From Anaerolineales bacterium (GTDB lineage Bacteria > Chloroflexota > Anaerolineae > Anaerolineales > Villigracilaceae): a DNA stretch of 64,000 nt. How positions within the stretch are numbered: the first letter of the stretch is position 1; each line of letters begins with the position of its first letter. The translations under genes and the position numbers were made by a program. The DNA lies in the NCBI GenBank assembly GCA_014860745.1, contig JACZJC010000020.1, positions 89,048 to 153,047 on the forward strand, in the 5' to 3' direction. The notes beneath the pieces are model-generated. The model made no database searches. It worked only from the letters and a program-made list of their open reading frames with translations, and was not told the DNA's origin. Positions 51,500 to 59,459 of the stretch are shown here, one piece after another.

Positions 51500-53053
51500 T
51501 TACTGCAAAAATTCCAGGCCGCCTTGCAGGACGAAGTTGACGACCATGTCGTTGACGATCCATTCGATGGGAGCGAGGTCATCGGTGAAGACAGTGGTGG
51601 TTTCGTAACCGGGCTTCATGCCCGCAAAAGTGGTTGCCATGGTAGTGACAAGCAGGGGATTTAAGCTTTTATCTTGTGAAAGCCTGGTCAGGTTCGCGGC
51701 GAAGTTCTCCACCCTGGTTGGCTGCTTTGTGGCAAAGAGCATAGAGTTCAAGGTGCCGGGGATGTCCATCACGTGCACGGATGGGAAGATCTGCGCCATC
51801 GTGGTGGCAAGCCCGTCGATCAGGCGGCGGTCGCCGGGGACGGAGCCAACGTTGAGGGTCAGGACTCCATCGTCGGTTAAGTGGGAGGCGCAAATTTCAA
51901 AGAATTCGAGCGTGGTCATGTGCGGTGGAATGTATGGCGGGCGATAGGCATCAATGGCAATGATGTCGTATTGATTTTGACTGCGATCCAGGTTGAGCCT
52001 GCCATCCCCGATGTGGACGGTTAAGTTCGGCAGGTTCAGCCCAAAATATTTTTCGCCCACTTCCACGATCTTTTCATCCAGCTCAAAACCATCGATGAGA
52101 ATATCTTCGCCATATACGGCTGTGGCCTGGCGCGCCGCCGTGCCGGCTGCGAGGCCGACAATTGCCATGCGTTGAATATCATCCGGCGAACGGTCCTCGT
52201 AAAAATACGGACCGACCAAAAATTGTTCCCACGGGCCGTTGTAAATCAAGGTGTCGGGATGATAAATGGAATGAACACCCTGTCCGTCGTTCAACCGCAA
52301 AAGCATGTACCCGTTGACCTCCTGCACCTGAATATAATTATATGCAGACTCGGTTTCATACACCTGCCCCGTATTATTTTTGAGCGATTGCCCTGCGGAA
52401 AGAATTGCGATCAAAGCAAGCACAACAGGCATCCAGATCAATTTGAGCATTTCATTTCTGCTTGCAAATTTTCCCAGACCCACCAGCGCAACGAAAAGTA
52501 AGAACAACCCAAAGACTAAAAATGTTTTTGTAGTACCGATTGTAGGAATCAATATCAGGGTCGGCAGGAATGTCCCGATGAATGAACCGAGAGTTGAAAT
52601 GGCGTAGATTTGCCCCGAGACCTGGCCCGCCTTCGCAGCATCATCCACAGAGAGGCGGATGGCAAAGGGGGAGATCGCACCCAGCAATGTGATAGGGATA
52701 ATGAACAGGATTAATACCGCGATGAATGACCCCGCCATAATGCCGACACTCAAGGCCTCGAACGCGCTCGCAGCCGACCTGAGAACTGGTCCCGCGATAT
52801 AGGGCACCAGCGCCACTGTGAAAGCCGCCCACGCGAGTATGCGGTACATGGCCCCGGGCGTGGGATTTTTATCGGCCCATTTGCCGCCGAGGAAATATCC
52901 CAGTGTGAGATAGATCAGGATCAGGCCGATGATGCTCGCCCAAACGAGGTTGCTCGTGCCAAAGACGTTGCCGATCAGGCGGCCCGCGGTGAGTTCGGCG
53001 GCGAGGGTGGTCATGCCAGAGATGAAGACGGTGAAGAGCAGGTAGCGTTTCAT
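51500..53053 (-). CDS. Spermidine-synthase-like fused membrane protein
   Basis: 517 aa from the ATG at 53053. The N-terminal half is polytopic (about six helices) with 'FISGMTTLAAELTAGRLIGNVFGTSNLVWASIIG' and the GGKWAD loop, as in SpeE-like/MFS fusions. The C-terminal half has a Rossmann methyltransferase-like fold of the polyamine synthase family: 'MAIVGLAAGTAARQATAVYGED', acidic 'IDGFELDEKIVEVGEKYF', 'HIGDGRLNLD', 'YDIIAIDAYRPPYIPPHMTTLEFFE'. The canonical spermidine synthase GGGDG is changed to 'GLAAGTAARQ', so catalysis on putrescine is not certain. Confidence 0.8.
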   Translation of the reverse strand: MKRYLLFTVFISGMTTLAAELTAGRLIGNVFGTSNLVWASIIGLILIYLTLGYFLGGKWADKNPTPGAMYRILAWAAFTVALVPYIAGPVLRSAASAFEALSVGIMAGSFIAVLILFIIPITLLGAISPFAIRLSVDDAAKAGQVSGQIYAISTLGSFIGTFLPTLILIPTIGTTKTFLVFGLFLLFVALVGLGKFASRNEMLKLIWMPVVLALIAILSAGQSLKNNTGQVYETESAYNYIQVQEVNGYMLLRLNDGQGVHSIYHPDTLIYNGPWEQFLVGPYFYEDRSPDDIQRMAIVGLAAGTAARQATAVYGEDILIDGFELDEKIVEVGEKYFGLNLPNLTVHIGDGRLNLDRSQNQYDIIAIDAYRPPYIPPHMTTLEFFEICASHLTDDGVLTLNVGSVPGDRRLIDGLATTMAQIFPSVHVMDIPGTLNSMLFATKQPTRVENFAANLTRLSQDKSLNPLLVTTMATTFAGMKPGYETTTVFTDDLAPIEWIVNDMVVNFVLQGGLEFLQ

Positions 53054-53178
53054 GATTTTTCCATGGAGTAGGATGGGCGGATTATACACGCACGGGCGAA
53101 GGGATGAGTGATGAAGAGTGAATAAATAATCCCCTTTGTTTTGCCGGTTCCACCGTTTTAAACCGCCAGCAGGTTTTC

Positions 53179-54069
53179 TTATGAATTGCGTATTGCCCCA
53201 ACTGCCTTTGGATCAAACCCGGCGGGAAACTTTGTGCTGGTTCCATACACGGCTTCGGCCAGATTCGCCCAGCGCAGGATTGCACTGCTCAAGTCGGCGC
53301 CGATCAGTTTCGCCTCACTAAGGTCGGCTTTGGTCAGATTGGCATTGACCAGATTGGCATCGCTCAGGTCGGCTTTAGCCAATCTGGCTTCGCTCAGGTC
53401 CGCTTCGCTCAGGTCGGCATCGACCAGCTTGGCGCGGCTTAAGTCAGCGTTGCTCAGGTTGACTTTGGTCAGGTTGGCCCAGCGCAGGTCGGCATTGTTC
53501 AATTTTGCGCCGCTCAAATCGGCGCCACCCAGGAAGGCGCCGATGAGGTTGGCATCACGCAGGTCGGCTTCGCTCAAATTGGCGCGGATCAGCCTGGCGC
53601 CGCTGAGGTCGACTCTGTTTAAATTTGCGCCGATCAGCCTGGAACGGCTCAGGTCGGATTTACTCAGGTCTGTTCCGCGCAGGTCGGCCTTGGTCAAATT
53701 GGTGTCGCTCAACCGGGTGCCGGTCAGGCAGGCGCCAATCAGGTCTACATCCACCAGGTCGGCGCTCATCAGATTGGCGCGGCTCAAGTCGGACTTGTTT
53801 AGAATGGCTTTGCTCAAATTGGCCCGCCGCAGGTCCACATCGCACAGGCTGGCGCGGCTTAGATTTGCCTTGCTCAGGTCGGTATCGATCAAATCGGCCC
53901 CATTTAAGTTGGCATCGCTCAGGTTGGCGCCGCTAAGGTTGGTATCGCCCAGGTCGGCCTGGCTCAGGTCTGCGCCTGGCAGGTTCGCCTCGCTCAAATC
54001 CAGCCCACGCAGGATTATATGCCTGGGGTTATTGATCAGCTCATTAAGTTCTTCCTGCGATATTTTCAT
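53179..54069 (-). CDS. Pentapeptide-repeat protein
   Basis: 296 aa. Residues about 19-285 are some 50 tandem A(D/N)LxX pentapeptides ('LSEANLPGADLSQADLGDTN'), which fold as a right-handed quadrilateral beta helix. No membrane or catalytic part. Proteins of this kind sometimes mimic DNA and protect gyrase (MfpA, Qnr) but most have unknown function. The long complementary plus-strand frame is a by-product of the repeat and not a gene. Confidence 0.9.
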   Translation of the reverse strand: MKISQEELNELINNPRHIILRGLDLSEANLPGADLSQADLGDTNLSGANLSDANLNGADLIDTDLSKANLSRASLCDVDLRRANLSKAILNKSDLSRANLMSADLVDVDLIGACLTGTRLSDTNLTKADLRGTDLSKSDLSRSRLIGANLNRVDLSGARLIRANLSEADLRDANLIGAFLGGADLSGAKLNNADLRWANLTKVNLSNADLSRAKLVDADLSEADLSEARLAKADLSDANLVNANLTKADLSEAKLIGADLSSAILRWANLAEAVYGTSTKFPAGFDPKAVGAIRNS

Positions 54070-54195
54070 AGATGGGCGGATTATAACAGGGGGAAAAGGT
54101 GAAAGATGAAGGGTGAGAGGTAATTTGTAAGGAGGGAATGGTGAGTAAGGAATGGGTAAAAGGGATGCGAGCGGGGTTGCCTGTGGGGTGTGGGT

Positions 54196-54227
54196 ATTCG
54201 TTTTTGAGGAACGAAGGAGGAACGAAT
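54196..54227 (-). terminator. Possible weak terminator after the NARKHG gene
   Basis: ATTCGTT (54196-54202) pairs with AACGAAT (54221-54227), just past the stop codon at 54229. Stem is only 7 bp. Confidence 0.3.
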
Positions 54228-54228
54228 A

Positions 54229-54615
54229 TTATTCGACATCGCCAATTCTATTTTGTGGATTGAATGCCAGGTGTTTTGATCTGCGGAGCCTTTCGAGAAC
54301 TGCGGCTGCAAAAGACACCGTGCGCATGACTGAAAGATTTTCTTCGAGCGTTAAATTGTTCTCCTCGGCGATTTTATCCATTGTTCGTTTAATAATGACA
54401 CGAATTAGCTTTATTTCATCTTCAAAGTTTTCGCTTTCACTCGATGAAAGCAACTCGTTTTCCAGGAATTTAAAGGATTCCGAGTAAAAGCCATGCTTAC
54501 GGGCATTATTGTTACCCAACTGGCCGCCGCGTTTGCGCTTCATGCCATTGGTGGAAGCAGGATCATTGACCCAGTTTCGATTCATTTTCATCATCAATCT
54601 CTTCATCTTCCGCAT
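54229..54615 (-). CDS. Hypothetical protein with NARKHGFYS motif
   Basis: 128 aa, start at 54615 with a GGGAGG site; the ATG at 54585 is an alternative with no ribosome site. It overlaps the end of the upstream gene. 'GGQLGNNNARKHGFYSESF' resembles a conserved stretch in small proteins of plasmids and phages. The rest is helical ('IKLIRVIIKRTMDKIAEENN', 'TVSFAAAVLERLRRSKHL'). Function unknown; may be a nucleic-acid-binding partner of the neighbouring gene. Confidence 0.5.
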   Translation of the reverse strand: MRKMKRLMMKMNRNWVNDPASTNGMKRKRGGQLGNNNARKHGFYSESFKFLENELLSSSESENFEDEIKLIRVIIKRTMDKIAEENNLTLEENLSVMRTVSFAAAVLERLRRSKHLAFNPQNRIGDVE

Positions 54616-55042
54616 CGAATCTGCCTCCCTCCAAGCCGCCCGCTTTTCTCAGTGCATCCCATTGCATCTGATCCCATTTTTCCTCACCATATAATTGAAT
54701 GCCTACTTTGTCATTAATTTCCGCGATTTGATCGACGAAATCCCTGTATTGTTTTTCCACCTCCAAATAGGGTTGATACAACCTTTCGCGGGCATCCAGC
54801 AGGCTGGCAATACGACCGGTCGAGTACGATACAGCCCGCATCGCATCAAGGTGATCTCTAAAACTGAGGTTTTTCATTTCCTGATTCATTTTATCCAGCA
54901 TACGCACAATCATGATGCGGTTAACCCCCACCTCATCCATGAGATTTCCCACACCATAATTTTGCATGAGTTTGTGCTCTGCATCGGTGAATACGGGTTT
55001 ATAGTCGGATATTCTTTTTTTGGCTTTACGTTTTTTGCGCAT
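54563..55042 (-). CDS. Conserved helical protein, unknown function
   Basis: 159 aa from the ATG at 55042 with GAGGA upstream; the longer frame includes the leader terminator region. Basic N-terminus ('RKKRKAKKRISDYKP'), then helices ('DAEHKLMQNYGVGNLMDEVGVNRIMIVRMLDKMN', 'LLDARERLYQPYLEVEKQYRDFVDQIAEIN') and an acidic tail. No recognised domain. The basic lead suggests nucleic acid binding. It is co-transcribed with the downstream NARKHG gene, and its mRNA carries the 55072-55162 leader. Confidence 0.55.
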   Translation of the reverse strand: MRKKRKAKKRISDYKPVFTDAEHKLMQNYGVGNLMDEVGVNRIMIVRMLDKMNQEMKNLSFRDHLDAMRAVSYSTGRIASLLDARERLYQPYLEVEKQYRDFVDQIAEINDKVGIQLYGEEKWDQMQWDALRKAGGLEGGRFDAEDEEIDDENESKLGQ

Positions 55043-55071
55043 GGTATTATCCTCTTCGATGACGAGTAAAC

Positions 55072-55162
55072 AAAAAAACCGCATTCCTGCCAAAGGGCAG
55101 GATTTGCGGTTCTCCTTTTACAAATAACGAGACTCCTGCTTTACGGCAGACCGTCCACGTCT
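55072..55162 (-). ncRNA. Leader or small RNA with two hairpins and an intrinsic terminator
   Basis: From a start about 7 nt after the TATAAT at 55169-55174, about 91 nt of RNA can be drawn. It has a small CTGC/GCAG hairpin near the 5' part and a strong stem (arms 55077-55091 and 55096-55111) followed by seven U (55072-55078). An AAAGGAG is located just before that stem. The terminator is 30 nt upstream of the 159-aa gene start, so it is either an attenuator/riboswitch-like leader or an independent sRNA. Confidence 0.5.
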
Positions 55163-55168
55163 GAGGAC

Positions 55169-55197
55169 ATTATAGAACAGGCGGGCTAAAAATGCAA
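55169..55197 (-). promoter_or_regulatory. Near-consensus promoter of the leader RNA
   Basis: Minus strand TTGCAT (55192-55197), 17-nt spacer, TATAAT (55169-55174). The best promoter in the window; it lies just after the stop of the PC4-like gene. Confidence 0.75.
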
Positions 55198-55216
55198 GGG
55201 ATATTTTAATTACTTA

Positions 55217-55438
55217 TCAAGAATCGAGATTTTCCAGCAATTTCCGCAGGGCGGAAAGTTCCTCTGCGGAAAGCGTGACCCCTTTGCCCATTTTCTCGTG
55301 GTCCGCGGACCAGTCGCGGAGGTCATATTTCGGCTCGCGGTCATTCCAGCTGATGAGGTTGAGCTCCTTTGCCCAGCCAGAGGCCGATGTGGAAAGGACA
55401 CCTATCTTTTTAATGATTTCATATTTGATCTCAGACAT
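55217..55438 (-). CDS. PC4/YdbC-like single-strand DNA-binding protein
   Basis: 73 aa. 'SGWAKELNLISWNDREPKYDLRDWSADHEKMGKGVTLSAEELSALRKLL' matches the YdbC family, whose fold is that of the transcriptional coactivator PC4 and which binds single-stranded DNA. Its closely spaced downstream promoter (55169-55197) starts a separate transcript. Confidence 0.82.
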   Translation of the reverse strand: MSEIKYEIIKKIGVLSTSASGWAKELNLISWNDREPKYDLRDWSADHEKMGKGVTLSAEELSALRKLLENLDS

Positions 55439-55483
55439 GGTTTAATTCTCCTCAAAATTGTCTCTTAACACCCCGCCCGCTGG

Positions 55484-55516
55484 TCGCAGCTTCGGCGGAC
55501 GGTATCCCACTCGCTG
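55484..55516. repeat. hsdS-locus repeat, remnant copy
   Basis: Minus-strand GCGAGTGGGATACCGTCCGC followed by CGAAGCTGCGACC. The same string occurs at 59165-59190 and, in part, at 56660-56680 and 62128-62160. It marks the left end of the repeated hsdS-fragment region. Confidence 0.5.
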
Positions 55517-55537
55517 TAACATTCGCAGCGATGCCGT

Positions 55538-56599
55538 TTACATCAGCGACTCAAAATCATACTCAATAAAAGGCAGCCCCTGTTCGATGCGGGTTTTGCG
55601 GTTTTTCATGAAGCTGGCGATCCACATATGACCATTGCTGTTGACGTCGAAGCCGGGGATTTGTTTGAAGCGTTCGAGCGACCAGTGCTCGGCACCATTG
55701 ATTTGAAAATCACGATGGACAACGGCATAGAGTTCAAGTTCGCGCAATTTTAGAAAGGCAGGTATCTCCTTGAGCCATGCGGGGGTTAAGGTATAGGCCT
55801 GGCGATACCCTCGCAGGAAATGGACCAGAAATTCGTGTGTGAAAGAAGCGGCGTCTGTGAATCCAAGTTCTTCGGCGTCCATCGAGATATAGAAGAGCAC
55901 GATGGCGATGTCGTTGATGAACCAACTGTAGGCGCAGTCGTCGAAGTCGAAGAGGGTGATCGTTCCATCCGCATCCATGAAGAAATTGTTTTGATGGGCA
56001 TCCTGATGGATGAGGCCGTAGGAGGCGGGGTCTTTGGGCAGGGCGTGGATATGCTCCATCAGGGACACATATTCCTGATGCGCGATGACTTCAGTTGCGG
56101 GCAGATACAGCTCGATGAAATTCTGGCTGGCATTGTCCCATTCAGGGCGTCGCAAGGCAGGGACGGGATGATATTCCACCGTCAACGCGTGCATACTGCC
56201 GAGAAGCCTGCCATAGTTTTCGTAGCGTGGGGAAGTCCACCCGGCAACCCAGGGTTTTTGACCTCGCGCTTTGATAAAGGCAGTGACTAAAAATTGACCG
56301 CTTTGCGTGTCGTCTATGATTTCAACGAGATTCCCGTTTTCGGAAGGGACCGCGCGGGCCACTGAGACGCCGCCGCGCGCCAGGTGGTTGATCCAATCCA
56401 CTTCGCCTTGGATGAGCGCTTCGCTCTTGCGAAAACTGTGACCGATGCGCAGAATGAAACCTTTTCCCTCTCGCTCGAATTCGTAGATAATGCTTTCGAA
56501 GGAATCGAGCAGTTGGATCTTACCGGGAGCAATGCCATAGCGGCGCATGGCTTCGTGCAGGATGGTGTCGTTATAGCGGGCAAGGATGTATTGGTCCAT
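55538..56599 (-). CDS. Aminoglycoside phosphotransferase/choline kinase-like protein
   Basis: 353 aa kinase-like fold of the APH family. Brenner motif 'GLIHQDAHQNNFFMDADG' (catalytic Asp) and metal-binding 'LFDFDDCAYSW' (DFD). N-terminal 'GFILRIGHSFRKSEALIQGEVDWI' holds the ATP-site Lys region. Possible substrates are homoserine, aminoglycosides or other small alcohols; the sequence does not fix which. No resistance gene context. Confidence 0.8.
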   Translation of the reverse strand: MDQYILARYNDTILHEAMRRYGIAPGKIQLLDSFESIIYEFEREGKGFILRIGHSFRKSEALIQGEVDWINHLARGGVSVARAVPSENGNLVEIIDDTQSGQFLVTAFIKARGQKPWVAGWTSPRYENYGRLLGSMHALTVEYHPVPALRRPEWDNASQNFIELYLPATEVIAHQEYVSLMEHIHALPKDPASYGLIHQDAHQNNFFMDADGTITLFDFDDCAYSWFINDIAIVLFYISMDAEELGFTDAASFTHEFLVHFLRGYRQAYTLTPAWLKEIPAFLKLRELELYAVVHRDFQINGAEHWSLERFKQIPGFDVNSNGHMWIASFMKNRKTRIEQGLPFIEYDFESLM

Positions 56600-56745
56600 G
56601 CGGCTTATGGTACTCGATTATGTGGGAATAACATAACCTTAGTTCGTCTTTCCCGATGGTTGCACCTTCGGCGGACGGTTGTGGGGCTCCCATCGTGACG
56701 CAGTTGCACTTGTCCATCATCAGACCAGCCAGGTTTTGACTTCCA

Positions 56746-57603
56746 CTATTCAAAAAGTGGTTCCATTTGAAGTCGCTGGCTGAGAGCCTGCATTTGATGA
56801 TCGGTGGGGCGGGATGCGAAACGATGAGCGGCCTCAAGGATGTGCGGCAGGAGGTTGATATCGCCTGCCGTATTCAGGAAAACTTGCGGGTTGCCAAATA
56901 CCCAGTGCATGGCAAGGTCAATATCTGCCTGTTCTTCAAGCGGACGATACCAGGTGGTACGATTCTGCTGCACATCCTTCCATGGTGAGCGGGTGATGCC
57001 TTTGATCGTTTGCACGGCAATATTGCGTTCTTTGCAAACTGCGAGCACCTTATTGAAACCTTCGGCATAGCGTGGATTTTGCATCATGATATAGCTGTAC
57101 GGGAGCAATACAGAATCAAAGTCAAATTGGGCGAGCGAGCGCAAATGAAATTCGGGCACAGGCACGCCGTGCCCCGTGACCCCGATAAAGCGGACAAGCC
57201 CTTCATCACGCGCCTGTATGACTGCTTCAACCACGCCCCCTGGACCGAAGGCAGTTGCCCAATCAGGTTCTTCATGCAAGGCGTGGAGTTGGATCATATC
57301 CACCTGGGAAACATGCAACAGGTCAAGTGAGCGGCGGATTTGGTCATACGCGGCTTGCTTCGTGCGTTCGCCTGTCTTGGTGGCGAGGAAAAACGGTCTG
57401 CCGTTACGGCGAATCCAATCCCCCAATAATTGCTCGGCTTTGCCATAGCTGGACGCCGTATCCACATGGTTAACTCCATTTTGCAGGATAATGTCCATTG
57501 TTGCATCAACATCTTTTTGCGGCGTATCCCAAAAAGCTGCCGCTCCAAAGATGGTGCGGGTACTTTCATGACCAGTTCGACCAAAAACAAGGGTGGGTAT
57601 CAT
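56746..57603 (-). CDS. Aldo/keto reductase family oxidoreductase
   Basis: 285 aa from the ATG at 57603 (GGAG upstream). AKR features: 'VFGRTGHESTRTIFGAA', Asp/Tyr of 'NHVDTASSYGKAEQLLGDW', Lys in 'FFLATKTGERT', His in 'MIQLHALHEEPDW'. It is an NADPH-dependent TIM barrel reducing an aldehyde or ketone. The upstream region ends with RLSAL*, a fragment matching the hsdS C-terminus. Located at the left border of the hsdS-fragment region. Confidence 0.85.
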   Translation of the reverse strand: MIPTLVFGRTGHESTRTIFGAAAFWDTPQKDVDATMDIILQNGVNHVDTASSYGKAEQLLGDWIRRNGRPFFLATKTGERTKQAAYDQIRRSLDLLHVSQVDMIQLHALHEEPDWATAFGPGGVVEAVIQARDEGLVRFIGVTGHGVPVPEFHLRSLAQFDFDSVLLPYSYIMMQNPRYAEGFNKVLAVCKERNIAVQTIKGITRSPWKDVQQNRTTWYRPLEEQADIDLAMHWVFGNPQVFLNTAGDINLLPHILEAAHRFASRPTDHQMQALSQRLQMEPLFE

Positions 57604-57661
57604 AGGTTTCTCCATTTTAGCTCAGCGCGGACAACCGCCGCGCATTTTATTCATCTTCCGC

Positions 57662-57863
57662 AGCGGAGTGTGGTTTCGATACGCCCCTCAAAGAGCGCTT
57701 CGATAAACTCAGCGTAGCACATTCGGGGTTACTTAACCCCCACTCCCGCAGCGACATCGTCCCCTTGCGGGATATCATCCCTTGTAGGACGCCAGCCGCG
57801 CTTGCCGAAGGTCTCGCGTTAGCGAGAAGCTATCGAGATACATCACGATACACCGCTGTTAGT
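57662..57863 (-). pseudogene. hsdS 3'-fragment remnant with inserted repeat, copy A
   Basis: On the minus strand the sequence starts with a degenerate QRCIVMYLDS, matching the conserved 'EQRRIVAYLDGLQ' helix of type I specificity subunits, and then carries a 143-nt stretch (57662-57804) nearly identical to 59262-59404. The frame is broken. Lies upstream of the divergent alpha/beta-hydrolase gene. Confidence 0.6.
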
Positions 57864-57959
57864 CAAGCAGGAGGTGATTGTTATCGCGATGTGATTGTTG
57901 TATATTTATTATAGATGCATTTTCCACAATTATGGATAATCCTGAAAGGCAGGTGAGAG

Positions 57960-59033
57960 ATGTCCAATGCAAATGTGGCAGATGGGAAGAAGCGCAAAGG
58001 CGCGGGCTGCCTGCGTTGGTTGGGACGTGGGGCTTTGGGATTCTTAATCCTGTTGGTGGTGTTGGTTACAACGGGGGCAATCTACCAGGCAATTGCCAGC
58101 GCCAGAGATTCGAAGCAATATAAACCCGTGGATCAGATGGTGAATGTGAATGGGACCGAGATGAGATTGGACTGCCGGGGCAGCGGCAGCCCAACTGTGA
58201 TACTGGAAGCTGGGGGGCAGTCACCCAGCTTTATCTGGGTACGGATCCAGGATGAGGTGGCGAAATTCACACGCGTTTGTTCCTATGATCGAGCGGGCTA
58301 TGGGTGGAGCGATTCTGTTCATGAAACACTATATCCACAACAGGTGGCAGAAATGCTGCATATCCTGCTGGAGAACGGCGGGGAAAAACCACCCTACCTG
58401 ATGGTTGGACATTCCTTCGGCGGGGTCTACATACGCGCTTTTACGGCGGAATACCCGGATGAGGTGGTGGGAATGGTACTGGTTGACTCGTCACACGAGA
58501 ATCAGAACCAGCTGACTCCACCTGAGCTTGCACAATCACCCGAATATGCACAATTAAAAAAGGGAGCAGTGACAAGCTTGCAGTTAATTCAGATCGCCGA
58601 GCCCATTGGATTGCTCAGGGCGTTCAAGTTCATGGATGCAGGGACTGCCAGTTTGTCGTTGCCCGAAAATGAAAAGGGAGCTGTGCTGGCACAGATGTAT
58701 CGCGCCGGTTTTATGGGGGCTTATGTGCGTGAAACGCTCATGATGATGGACTATTCCGGTAAGCCCAGGAAGTTGGGTGACTTGCCGTTGATTGTGCTCT
58801 CGCGGAAGATAGATGCACAGGATATGGTTGAACAGATTCCTTCAACGCTGCAATCCATGGAGTTGGCACAACAATTGGCGGATATAGCCAACGACATGCA
58901 GGACGAACTGGCCGCGCTCTCCACCCGCAGTAAGTGGATTGTCGTCGAGGATAGCGGACATTTCATTCAATTGGATAAGCCACAGGTGGTGATTGACGCC
59001 ATCCAGGAGGTGTTCGATCAGGTAGCCAAGTAA
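57960..59033 (+). CDS. Alpha/beta-fold hydrolase, membrane-anchored
   Basis: 357 aa. N-terminal helix ('WLGRGALGFLILLVVLVTTGAIYQAI') anchors it to the membrane. Catalytic nucleophile is Ser in 'LMVGHSFGGVYIR' (GHSFGG), oxyanion hole 'ILEAGGQSPSFIW', and His in 'VEDSGHFIQLDKP'. Substrate unknown; the family includes esterases and haloperoxidases. It is the only plus-strand gene in this region and is flanked by two copies of the repeat at 57662-57804 and 59262-59404, with a REP-like element after its stop. Confidence 0.85.
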   Translation: MSNANVADGKKRKGAGCLRWLGRGALGFLILLVVLVTTGAIYQAIASARDSKQYKPVDQMVNVNGTEMRLDCRGSGSPTVILEAGGQSPSFIWVRIQDEVAKFTRVCSYDRAGYGWSDSVHETLYPQQVAEMLHILLENGGEKPPYLMVGHSFGGVYIRAFTAEYPDEVVGMVLVDSSHENQNQLTPPELAQSPEYAQLKKGAVTSLQLIQIAEPIGLLRAFKFMDAGTASLSLPENEKGAVLAQMYRAGFMGAYVRETLMMMDYSGKPRKLGDLPLIVLSRKIDAQDMVEQIPSTLQSMELAQQLADIANDMQDELAALSTRSKWIVVEDSGHFIQLDKPQVVIDAIQEVFDQVAK

Positions 59034-59051
59034 TCGATAATCCGTCCATAT

Positions 59052-59128
59052 ATCATTGCGAAAGTACTTTGCGAAGCAATCTCCACTTGAGACAGGGGAT
59101 TGCTTCTGGAAGACTCGCAACGACATGA
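59052..59128. repeat. Palindromic repeat (TCATTGCGA...TCGCAACGACATGA type)
   Basis: Outer arms TCATTGCGA and TCGCAA-type, inner arms GAAGCAATCTCC and GGGGATTGCTTC. This matches a widespread family of extragenic palindromes. It begins 18 nt after the hydrolase stop and may end its transcript. Confidence 0.6.
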
Positions 59129-59138
59129 TTATCTTAGT

Positions 59139-59459
59139 TCACCCTTGAACGCCCTCTCCCCACGGTCGCACCTTCGGCGGACGGTATCCCACTCGCCCTT
59201 TCAGGATGCTTCGCGAGGGACGATGACAACGTCCGCCTTCGGCGCAATTCCCCTTCCCCGTAGCGGACTGTGGTTTCGATACGCCCCTCAAAGAGCGCTT
59301 CGATAAACTCAGCGTAGCACATTCGGGGCTATTCAACCACCACTCCCGCAGCGACATCGTCCCCTTGCGGGATATCATCCCCTTGTGGGACGCCAACCGC
59401 GCTTGGATGCCACCGAGATACGCTACGATGCGCCGCTGTTCGTCTTTCAGTGAGGTCAT
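59139..59459 (-). pseudogene. hsdS 3'-fragment remnant with inserted repeat, copy B
   Basis: Begins MTSLKDEQRRIVAYLGGIQARL, the conserved start of the hsdS C-terminal helix, and is joined by ATGA to the upstream HEPN gene. It then runs through the 143-nt repeat (59262-59404) and other repeat sequence, and ends in frame at 59139. The open frame of 106 codons is hsdS only for its first 22 residues. A separate remnant of the FKGEL end (GGCGTTCAAGGGTGAACTA) is just downstream. Confidence 0.6.

Noticed and set aside
53179..54069. Short periodic DNA repeat that could look like a CRISPR array
   Set aside because: Period is 15 nt in frame with pentapeptide codons; no spacer structure.
53186..54109. 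Long plus-strand frame of 307 codons opposite the pentapeptide gene
   Set aside because: It is the complement of a highly regular repeat and its product is Arg/Ser/Ala-rich low complexity; no ribosome site.
54229..55042. Prophage terminase small-subunit pair
   Set aside because: Only the short NARKHG motif supports it; no portal, capsid or integrase genes are nearby.
59139..59459. 106-codon frame treated as an intact gene
   Set aside because: Only the first 22 codons match HsdS; the rest is repeat sequence with no protein pattern, so it is recorded as a remnant.
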